From Kribbella pratensis (GTDB lineage Bacteria > Actinomycetota > Actinomycetes > Propionibacteriales > Kribbellaceae), in assembly GCF_004366075.1 (NCBI RefSeq), contig NZ_SODU01000003.1:1488001-1552000 (forward strand): a stretch of DNA of 64,000 bases, read 5' to 3'. Positions 58,357 to 64,000 of this stretch are shown piece after piece. A program made the position numbers and the translations under genes. The notes under the pieces are model-generated. The model had not been told where the DNA came from. It made no database searches and was given only the letters and a program-made list of their open reading frames with translations. How positions within the stretch are numbered: position 1 is the stretch's first letter; each line of letters starts with the position of its first letter.

Positions 58357-58415
58357 CACAGGATGACTCAGGTCACGCCGTTACCGGGGCGTGACCGTTC
58401 GGACGCCGTCCTGTG
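58357..58415 (+). promoter_or_regulatory. Structured leader upstream of the LysM-Rpf gene
   Basis: An outer stem CACAGGA/TCCTGTG (58357-58363, 58409-58415) encloses a strong inner stem GGTCACGCC/GGCGTGACC (58371-58379, 58388-58396). It lies 81 bp before the start codon. rpf genes in other actinomycetes often carry c-di-AMP riboswitches, but I do not see that motif; the shape alone suggests an RNA or protein-binding site. Confidence 0.45.
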
Positions 58416-58495
58416 ACCTGTCCGAGTGCCCCTCTCCCCTGCACGGGGGCCTGGTGCGTCCCACCATGCCCAACCTCACAAGGAGCGCTTTTCAG

Positions 58496-59122
58496 ATGTC
58501 CAAGGCCCGACATGCGCGCACCCGGCGAAGTACCCGCCGGGTGGCTCGAACCCTGTCCATCGCCGGTCTGGGAGCCGGCATCACCGCAGCCGGCGCCGGT
58601 GCGGCGTTCGCGACCGACTACCAGGTCAAGTCCGGCGACACCCTCTCCGAGATCGCCCAGGCCAACGGCACCGACTGGCACGAACTGGCCCGGATCAACA
58701 ACCTGAAGGACCCCAACCTCATTCTGATCGGTCAGACTCTGACGCTGGACGGCGTGAAGAAGGCCGCCGCCGCGCCGAAGAAGGTCACCACGAAGGCCGA
58801 GAAGACCTCGAAGTCCGAGAAGACCGAGCGCAAGGCCCGGCCCAACCGTTCCGAGGACCGCCCGGCGACGAGGAGCGGCAAGGCCGACCTGAGCGGCGCC
58901 TGGGCCAAGGTCGCGAACTGCGAGTCCAGCGGCAACCCGCGCGCTGTGAACCCGGCCGGCTACTACGGGCTGTTCCAGTTCGACCTGCGGACCTGGCGCA
59001 GCGTCGGCGGTTCCGGCAACCCGGCGAACGCCTCCGCGGCCGAGCAGTTGATGCGCGCGAAGAAGCTCTACGCGCAGCGCGGCGCCTCCCCCTGGCCCGT
59101 CTGCGGCAAGTACCTCCGCTGA
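58496..59122 (+). CDS. LysM and Rpf-domain transglycosylase (resuscitation-promoting factor-like)
   Basis: A 208-aa secreted peptidoglycan enzyme. A signal peptide with a very basic start (MSKARHARTRRSTRRVART) ends about residue 40. LysM is at about 42-84 (YQVKSGDTLSEIAQANGTDWHELARINNLKDPNLILIGQTLTL). A Lys/Ala/Glu linker follows, then the Rpf domain (about 132-208): AWAKVANCESSGNPRAVNPAGYYGLFQFDLRTWRSVGGSGNPANAS, with catalytic Glu143 in CESSGN and paired Cys near the end. Many Streptomyces Rpf proteins place LysM last; here it is first. The ATG at 58496 has AAGGAG about 10 bases upstream. It likely remodels the wall at spore outgrowth or regrowth. Confidence 0.93.
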   Translation: MSKARHARTRRSTRRVARTLSIAGLGAGITAAGAGAAFATDYQVKSGDTLSEIAQANGTDWHELARINNLKDPNLILIGQTLTLDGVKKAAAAPKKVTTKAEKTSKSEKTERKARPNRSEDRPATRSGKADLSGAWAKVANCESSGNPRAVNPAGYYGLFQFDLRTWRSVGGSGNPANASAAEQLMRAKKLYAQRGASPWPVCGKYLR

Positions 59123-59198
59123 CCCGGCAGCCGGGCGGGCCGGTGGCAGACCGTCCTCCCACCACCTGCCCGGCACCCCGGACGGCTTTCCCAGTGGA

Positions 59199-59849
59199 TC
59201 AGGTGCGGGTGATGACCAGCATCTGGTCGGCGCCTACCTGGAACTCGTAGGGCACCTTGCGGATCTCGTAGGTCACCCCTTCGAGCGAATCCAGCAGGTC
59301 CGGCAGCCACGGGATCGGCTCGCCGGCCCCTTGCAGCACCAGCGGGAAGATCCGTACCTCGGCGTTACTGACCCGGATCAGCTCGCGCAGCGCGGCCGCG
59401 TGCCAGTCCCGGTCGTACTTGTCGGCCCACGTGAACAGCAGGTGCGAGCACAGCACCAACTCGAACCGCCGATCGCCGAACGGCAGATCCGGCAGGCCCG
59501 CGGCGACGTACCGCTCCGGCGCGGCGGCGACGTCCTGCAGGAACCGGTCGGCCGCCTCGATCCGGAGCTGGTCCTTCCGCTCCGGCGATCCGTACCAGTG
59601 CCAGACGAAACTCCCCTCGTGCTCGCCGACGATCCCCGACGTCGCCGGCAGGCTGCGCCGGACGCTGTCGACGAGTTCGGGATGGTCCAGCTCGTACGCC
59701 GGATCGGCGGCGATCGCGTCCACGCCACGGGCCGCGGCCTCGGCGGTGAAGCCGGCGCCACCCGCGCAGCAGTCGAGCACGGAGTCGGGGAGTTCCTTCA
59801 GGTCGAACATCGCTTCGTACTCGGCGTACGAGCGCGAGGTCACCAGCAC
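59199..59849 (-). CDS. Class I SAM-dependent methyltransferase-like protein
   Basis: A 216-aa protein with a Rossmann SAM fold: the SAM loop VLDCCAGGAGFTAEAAARGVDAIAADPAY, then LPDLPFGDRRFELVLCSHLLFTWADKYDRDWHAAALRELIRVS, typical of small-molecule methyltransferases. No substrate can be assigned. The start is GTG at 59849, followed by MSSS-like SYAEYEAMFDL. It begins 4 bp after the stop codon of the Pr6Pr-like gene on the same strand, so these are probably one operon. Confidence 0.82.
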   Translation of the reverse strand: MLVTSRSYAEYEAMFDLKELPDSVLDCCAGGAGFTAEAAARGVDAIAADPAYELDHPELVDSVRRSLPATSGIVGEHEGSFVWHWYGSPERKDQLRIEAADRFLQDVAAAPERYVAAGLPDLPFGDRRFELVLCSHLLFTWADKYDRDWHAAALRELIRVSNAEVRIFPLVLQGAGEPIPWLPDLLDSLEGVTYEIRKVPYEFQVGADQMLVITRT

Positions 59850-59853
59850 GGGT

Positions 59854-60495
59854 CTACCTTTCGACGGTGGTCTTCCGGCGCAACCTGCCGTCGAGGGTGG
59901 TCGCCCCCGCCGCCAGAGCCAGGAACAGTACCGCCACCAGCAGACAGTTCAGTAGCACCTTTCCGTACCCGTGCTCGTCGACGTTCACGAACGGATATGG
60001 ATAGAAACCGACGAACGCGCCGCGGACCAGCGTGAACACCAGCCACAGCACCGGGTACACGATCGACCAGCCGACGATCTCCCAGTCGGTCCGGCCACGC
60101 GGCCCGAACACCAGCCAGCCCAGTACGCCGACGACCGGCGCCGCGGTGTGCAGCAGCAAGTTCGCGACCGACCCCCATCCGTGCAGGTCGTCCGTCCCGG
60201 CCAGTACGGCGTGGTAGACGATCCCGGTCACCGCAATGCACAGCACGCCGTTCAGCCGCAGAGTGTCGAACAGCCGGCTCCGCGGGCGGTCCGGAAGTGC
60301 GGCCAGCATCAGCGCGGTCCCACCGAGCAGCAGGTTCGACTGGATCGTGAAGAACGCGAACACGTTGAACACCCGCTCCGGGTTGTCCGGGAAGAACCCC
60401 TCGTGTCCGGTCGCCGTCACCACCAACTGGATGACGATCCCGCATACCACGATCAGCCCGGTGATCGCCGCCCAGATCCGCCCGACCATTGTCAT
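59854..60495 (-). CDS. Pr6Pr family membrane protein
   Basis: A 213-aa integral membrane protein with six predicted helices, including AAITGLIVVCGIVIQLVV, FAFFTIQSNLLLGGTALMLAAL, LNGVLCIAVTGIVYHAVLAG, LLLHTAAPVVGVLGWLVFG, IVYPVLWLVFTLVRGA and LNCLLVAVLFLALAAGA. The motif FFTIQSNLL and the HTAAPVVGVLGWLVFGPRG segment mark the Pr6Pr/FAR-17a-like family, proposed as lipid or steroid-type hydrolases in distant relatives; bacterial members are uncharacterised. The ATG at 60495 is the first; MTMVGR suggests a second Met. Confidence 0.82.
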   Translation of the reverse strand: MTMVGRIWAAITGLIVVCGIVIQLVVTATGHEGFFPDNPERVFNVFAFFTIQSNLLLGGTALMLAALPDRPRSRLFDTLRLNGVLCIAVTGIVYHAVLAGTDDLHGWGSVANLLLHTAAPVVGVLGWLVFGPRGRTDWEIVGWSIVYPVLWLVFTLVRGAFVGFYPYPFVNVDEHGYGKVLLNCLLVAVLFLALAAGATTLDGRLRRKTTVER

Positions 60496-60535
60496 GCCGA
60501 GAATGTACGACGAGTTGCCGGGTGATCCCGGGAGG

Positions 60536-61075
60536 TCAGGCGGACTGCTTCTCCCGGGACGCCCCGTCGAACGAGTAGCTGAACGAAACGACCGCGTCGA
60601 TCGCCAGCACGAGCGTCCAGGTGCCGGCCGGGGCGAGGACCGCGTCGTACCCGCGACCGGAGAGCAGGCCGAGGCCGATCATGATGCCAACGCCGACGAC
60701 GTACGCGAGCAAGTGCCGGAACCAGCCGGCGCGTTCGCGGCGCGCGCGCTCCGGGCCCTTCTTCGGCGGCTTCACCGGACGCGGCGCGCCGCCCAGGAAG
60801 TGCGCCGCCCACTGGTCCGCCCACTTCAGCGTCTGGTGCCCGAACCCGACGCTGACGCCGATGAAGATCGCGGCCAGCGAGTGCTTGAACGCGGGCTCCG
60901 CTCCCCGGTGGATGTCCAGGACGCTCGCGACCAGCATCACGACGTCGACCAGCGGTACGCCGGCCAGTAGGACGAGACCCGCCTTCGGCCGCCGCAACAG
61001 GTAGCGCGTCACCAGGCCGCCGGCGAGCAGGACCCAGAATCCGATCTCGCACGCGGCGATCACAGCGATCAGCAC
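60536..61075 (-). CDS. Hypothetical membrane protein, 179 aa
   Basis: A membrane protein I do not assign to a named family. Helices: LIAVIAACEIGFWVLLAGGLVTRYLL, GLVLLAGVPLVDVVMLVASVLDI, SLAAIFIGVSVGFGHQTLKWAD, LLAYVVGVGIMIGLGLLSG and AGTWTLVLAIDAVVSFSYSF. The cytoplasmic loop is Lys/Arg/Pro-rich (RPVKPPKKGPERARRERAGW). It is divergent from a TetR gene 78 bp away, and the palindrome in that gap suggests TetR control. It starts with ATG at 61075. Confidence 0.7.
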   Translation of the reverse strand: MLIAVIAACEIGFWVLLAGGLVTRYLLRRPKAGLVLLAGVPLVDVVMLVASVLDIHRGAEPAFKHSLAAIFIGVSVGFGHQTLKWADQWAAHFLGGAPRPVKPPKKGPERARRERAGWFRHLLAYVVGVGIMIGLGLLSGRGYDAVLAPAGTWTLVLAIDAVVSFSYSFDGASREKQSA

Positions 61076-61108
61076 GGCGTTCCCCTTCCGAGAAAGTTTT
61101 CAGTACGA

Positions 61109-61142
61109 CTGTGTTGTAAACGAGACTAACACAGCTGTGCTA
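61109..61142. promoter_or_regulatory. Overlapping palindromes in the TetR divergent promoter
   Basis: CTGTGTT (61109-61115) is the inverse complement of AACACAG (61128-61134), and the latter overlaps the perfect palindrome CACAGCTGTG (61130-61139), within the near-palindrome TAACACAGCTGTGCTA (61127-61142). The gap is AT-rich. The sites lie 12 bp before the TetR ATG and 34-67 bp before the membrane gene, so binding should control both. Confidence 0.7.
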
Positions 61143-61153
61143 AAAAGGACGCC

Positions 61154-61753
61154 ATGCCGAAGATCGTCGATCACGCCGTCCGTCGCGAGGAGATCGCCGA
61201 GGCGCTGTGGCGGGTGGTCCGCCGGGACGGGATCCGCGCGGCGTCGGTCCGCACCGTCGCCGCCGAGGCGGGCTGGTCCGCGGGCGCGGTGCGCTACTAC
61301 TTCCCGGACCAGGACGGGCTGCTCAGCTTCGCGATGGACCTGGTGTCACGCCGGGTGACGGAGCGGGTCAGCGGGATCGAGCCGAAGGGCAGCGCGATCG
61401 CGATCGCGCTGCGGTACCTCGAGGAGGCCCTCCCGCTGGACGCCGAACGGCGCGCGGAGTTCGACGTCTGGATGGCGTTCATGGCCCAGGCCCAGGCCGA
61501 GACCGGCGCGGGCAGCCTGCACGAACACGTCGACACCGTGCACGACGGACTACGCCGGTTGTGCGAGTCGCTGCTGAACTCGCTCGCCGACGACGGAGCT
61601 CTCAAGAACGGTCTCGATCTACGCCGCGAGGCCGAACGCCTGCATGCCCTGATCGACGGCCTCGCCCTGCATGCCGCAATCCAACCCGAACGCAGCACGG
61701 CGACCCGGATCCGGCAGATCCTGCGGCATCATCTCGAGACGCTCATAGCCTGA
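61154..61753 (+). CDS. TetR family transcriptional regulator
   Basis: A 199-aa regulator with HTH VRREEIAEALWRVVRRDGIRAASVRTVAAEAGWSAGAVRYYFPDQDGLLSFAM, the pattern of the BetI/TetR_C_6-like group with a C-terminal domain that includes ALRYLEEALPLDAERRAEFDVWMAFMAQAQAETG. ATG at 61154 has AAGGAC upstream at a normal distance. It is divergent from the 179-aa membrane protein gene, its probable target, with a palindromic operator between. The ligand is unknown. Confidence 0.92.
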   Translation: MPKIVDHAVRREEIAEALWRVVRRDGIRAASVRTVAAEAGWSAGAVRYYFPDQDGLLSFAMDLVSRRVTERVSGIEPKGSAIAIALRYLEEALPLDAERRAEFDVWMAFMAQAQAETGAGSLHEHVDTVHDGLRRLCESLLNSLADDGALKNGLDLRREAERLHALIDGLALHAAIQPERSTATRIRQILRHHLETLIA

Positions 61754-61835
61754 GTAACCCCTTACAAACCTGGGTTTTCGGAGAAGAATCGCCGAGACCG
61801 GACTAAAACGTCGCGGCACGTGGCACGATCACCGC

Positions 61836-62351
61836 ATGGAGTCAGAGGGGGTGATCGTCGTCAGTGGAATCATGGCGGCGGGGAAGTCGTCGGTGTCCCA
61901 AATGCTCGCCGAGAGATTCCAGTACGGCGTGCATCTTCGGGGGGACGTTTTCCGGCGGATGATCGTCAGCGGTCAGGCCTCGATGGCCGACGATGTGCTC
62001 GAGGCACAACGCCAACTGCAGCTGCGCTACCGGCTGGCCTGCAAGTCCGCCGACGAGTACGCGAACGCCGGCTTCACGGTGGTCCTGCAGGACGTGGTGA
62101 TCGGCGAACTGCTACGCGAATTCCTGGACGGCATCCAGACCCGGCCGCGGTACCTCGTCGTACTGACGCCGCGACCGGAGATCATCTCGACCCGGCTCGG
62201 CGGCGGCGCGCATCATCTGGTCGACGAGCTCGACTACGAACTGCACGCGTTCAGTCCGCGGCGCGGCCTGTGGCTGGACAACTCCGACCTGTCGGTCGGC
62301 GAGACCGTCGACGCGATCCTCGGGCGTCTCGACGAGGCACGCTTCGACTGA
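61836..62351 (+). CDS. P-loop AAA_33-type ATPase / phosphotransferase-like protein
   Basis: A 171-aa protein with an N-terminal Walker A, VVSGIMAAGKSSVSQMLAERF, followed by VHLRGDVFRRMIVSG, matching small kinase-like AAA_33 ATPases related to polynucleotide kinases and antibiotic phosphotransferases (chloramphenicol phosphotransferase type). LVVLTPRPEIISTRLG resembles the nucleotide-kinase lid region. No substrate is indicated. The ATG at 61836 has no strong ribosome-binding site. It lies alone between a TetR gene and a molybdopterin enzyme. Confidence 0.8.
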   Translation: MESEGVIVVSGIMAAGKSSVSQMLAERFQYGVHLRGDVFRRMIVSGQASMADDVLEAQRQLQLRYRLACKSADEYANAGFTVVLQDVVIGELLREFLDGIQTRPRYLVVLTPRPEIISTRLGGGAHHLVDELDYELHAFSPRRGLWLDNSDLSVGETVDAILGRLDEARFD

Positions 62352-62417
62352 CGCCGTCACCAACTTGCCGCGCGGCGACAAGGTGACCCGTCTGCTACCC
62401 GGGGGTAGTTTGAGTGG

Positions 62418-64000
62418 ATGACCGTACGACGGACGTCCTGCAATCTCTGTGAAGCGATCTGCGGTGTCCTGGTGACCGTCGAGGACGGCAAGGTCACCGA
62501 CATCCGCGGCGACGAGTCCGACCCGCTGTCGCGCGGTCACATCTGCCCGAAGGCGGTCGCACTGCGCGATCTCCAGGAGGACCCCGATCGACTGACCACG
62601 CCGGTACGACGTACTCCCGACGGCTGGCAGGAAATCGGATGGGAGGCGGCGTACGAGCTCGTCGTCGACAAGCTCACCGGGATCCAGCGCGAGCACGGCC
62701 GGAACGCGGTCGGGGTGTACCTGGGGAACCCGAACGTGCACAGTCTCGGCGCGCTCACGCACCTGCCGACGATGGTCCGGCAGTTGCGGACCCGGAACCG
62801 GTTCAGCGCGACCTCGATCGACCAGTTGCCGCACATGCTGGCGTCGTACCTGCTGTACGGGCACCAGCTGATGGTCGCGGTGCCGGACATCGACCGGACG
62901 TCGTACCTGCTGATGCTCGGGGCGAATCCGTTGGCGTCGAACGGCAGCATGATGACCGCGCCCGGGTTCGGAAAACGTTTGAAGGAGTTGCGGAATCGCG
63001 GCGGAAAGCTGGTGGTCATCGATCCCCGCCGGACCGAGACTGCAGCGGTTTCCGACGAGCACCATTTCGTCCGTCCGGGGACGGACGCGGCGTTTCTGCT
63101 CGCGCTGATCCACGAGGTGATCACGCAGGGCTCCGCGCGGCCGGCGGAGTACGTCGACGGATTCGAGGCCGTGGAGGCGGCGGTCGAGGCGTGGACCCCG
63201 GAGCGGGCAGCCGGGATCACCGGGATTCCGGCGGACGTGATCCGGCGGATCGCGCGGGAGTTCGCGGCGGCCGACCGGGCGGCCTGTTACGGGCGGGTCG
63301 GGGTGTCGACGCAGCAGTTCGGCGCGATCTGCCAGTGGGCGATCCAGGTGCTGAACATCATCACCGGAAACCTCGACCGGGCCGGCGGGACGATGTTCCC
63401 GCGGCCGGCGGTGAACACGTTGCTCGGGCTCGGGCGCGGGCATATCGGCGTCTGGAAGAGCCGGGTGCGCGGGTTGCCGGAGTTCGGTGGTGAGCTGCCG
63501 GTGTCGACGATGGCGGAGGAGATCCTCACGCCGGGCGAGGGCCAGATCCGCGCGATGGTGACCGTCGCCGGGAACCCGGTGCTGTCGACACCGGACGGGC
63601 GGCGGCTGGACGAGGCGCTCGGCTCGCTGGACTTCATGGTCGCGGTGGATCCGTACATCAACGAGACGACGCGGCACGCCGACGTGATCCTGCCACCGGC
63701 GCCGCCGCTGGAGCGGGACCACTACGACATCATTTTCCACCAACTCGCCGTACGGAACACCGCGCGGTGGAACGACGCCGTACTCCCGAAGCCCGCCGAG
63801 GCACGGCACGACTGGGAGATCTTCCGTGATCTCGGGCTCGCCTTGGTACGGCGTACTCCCTGGAACCGGCGCCGGGTCGAGACGACCGCACGACTGCGAC
63901 TGTCGCCGCGGTGGATCGTGGACGCGGGGTTGCGGATCGGGCCATATCGCTTGTCCGTCGGGAAGTTGCGGCGCTCGCCGGGCGGTGTCGACCTGGGACC
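62418..64000 (+). CDS. Molybdopterin-dependent oxidoreductase (3' end outside window)
   Basis: The frame is open to the window end: 527 codons plus two bases are visible, of a protein usually 650-750 aa. The N-terminal [4Fe-4S] motif is Cys8-x2-Cys11-x3-Cys15-x27-Cys43 (SCNLCEAIC, GHICPKA). Further blocks are DRLTTPVRR, GNPNVHS, the molybdopterin-contacting LMLGANPLASNGS, VVIDPRRTETAA, and VAGNPVLSTPDGRRLDEAL with VDPYINETTRHADVILPP. The closest named relatives are formate-dehydrogenase/nitrate-reductase-like oxidoreductases of unknown substrate. The Mo ligand residue cannot be fixed by eye. ATG at 62418 follows GAGTGG weakly. Molybdate could be supplied by modABC at 46-49 kb. Confidence 0.88.
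   Translation, partial: MTVRRTSCNLCEAICGVLVTVEDGKVTDIRGDESDPLSRGHICPKAVALRDLQEDPDRLTTPVRRTPDGWQEIGWEAAYELVVDKLTGIQREHGRNAVGVYLGNPNVHSLGALTHLPTMVRQLRTRNRFSATSIDQLPHMLASYLLYGHQLMVAVPDIDRTSYLLMLGANPLASNGSMMTAPGFGKRLKELRNRGGKLVVIDPRRTETAAVSDEHHFVRPGTDAAFLLALIHEVITQGSARPAEYVDGFEAVEAAVEAWTPERAAGITGIPADVIRRIAREFAAADRAACYGRVGVSTQQFGAICQWAIQVLNIITGNLDRAGGTMFPRPAVNTLLGLGRGHIGVWKSRVRGLPEFGGELPVSTMAEEILTPGEGQIRAMVTVAGNPVLSTPDGRRLDEALGSLDFMVAVDPYINETTRHADVILPPAPPLERDHYDIIFHQLAVRNTARWNDAVLPKPAEARHDWEIFRDLGLALVRRTPWNRRRVETTARLRLSPRWIVDAGLRIGPYRLSVGKLRRSPGGVDLG

Noticed and set aside
58261..58495. c-di-AMP (ydaO-type) riboswitch upstream of the Rpf gene, and likewise upstream of the NlpC/P60 gene
   Set aside because: Expected from related actinobacteria, but I could not find the conserved ydaO core in either leader. 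Only generic hairpins are present.
59130..59173. Hairpin after the LysM-Rpf gene
   Set aside because: Arms GCCGGGC and GCCCGGC can pair but with a large internal mismatch and no T-tract; GC-rich chance pairing is likely.
1..64000. tRNA, rRNA genes or CRISPR arrays
   Set aside because: I looked for the usual CCA-ended cloverleaf patterns, rRNA landmarks and regularly spaced repeats in the gaps and found none.

Overview
The window is 64 kb of GC-rich chromosomal DNA from an actinobacterium. The evidence is the strong G/C third-position bias, GTG/TTG starts, many ATGA/GTGA/TGATG stop-start overlaps, the tilS-hpt-ftsH-folE-folP-folB-folK order, a fused F420 enzyme (FbiC), an Rpf-type cell-wall enzyme and a ram-type class III lanthipeptide locus. 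That last locus includes a prolyl oligopeptidase gene, the arrangement known for flavipeptin from Kribbella flavida. A Kribbella-like genus (Propionibacteriales) is therefore my best guess. It is an inference and was not tested by a database search. I found no rRNA, tRNA, CRISPR array or intact insertion sequence.

Layout. 0-3.7 kb: the end of nuoD, then an AbiEi/DUF559-type gene bracketed by two copies of a 42-bp repeat with inverted ends, then an inositol-monophosphatase-like gene and two small membrane proteins. 3.6-14.7 kb, minus strand: the housekeeping block dacB > DUF2342 metalloprotease > tilS > hpt > ftsH > folE > folP > NTF2-like > folB > folK > DUF3180. A secreted trypsin-like protease gene sits between folE and folP. 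14.8-24.3 kb: ppa, a MarR/quinone-oxidoreductase pair, LysR-SDR, and a run of secreted proteins (NlpC/P60 hydrolase, endonuclease-fold enzyme, Ycf48-like propeller, ThuA-ricin lectin). 24.3-37.4 kb: regulator/transporter modules with visible palindromic operators (XRE-SDR, TetR-MFS-thiamine-binding protein, MarR-MFS, TetR-DUF2867), an orphan FtsX permease, and a CehA/McbA-like metallohydrolase with a small partner. 37.5-46.1 kb: fbiC (F420), a two-component system, a structured non-coding stretch and an acyl-CoA oxidase-like enzyme. 46.2-49.2 kb: HTH-TOBE protein plus modABC for molybdate uptake.

49.4-58.1 kb is the most distinctive region. It encodes a class III lanthionine synthetase (LanKC), a 45-residue precursor with two Ser-x-x-Ser/Thr-x-x-x-Cys motifs and a Gly/His-rich linker, a prolyl oligopeptidase, two half-size ABC exporters, and a convergent LuxR-family regulator whose receiver lacks the acidic pocket. 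This is the ramCSAB-R layout with a maturation protease added. The likely route is that LanKC phosphorylates, eliminates and cyclises the precursor, the protease removes the leader after proline, and the ABC pair exports the product.

58.1-64 kb: a structured leader and a LysM-Rpf transglycosylase, a methyltransferase, two membrane proteins, a TetR regulator with a palindromic operator, a small P-loop kinase-like protein, and the 5' part of a molybdopterin oxidoreductase cut by the window end.
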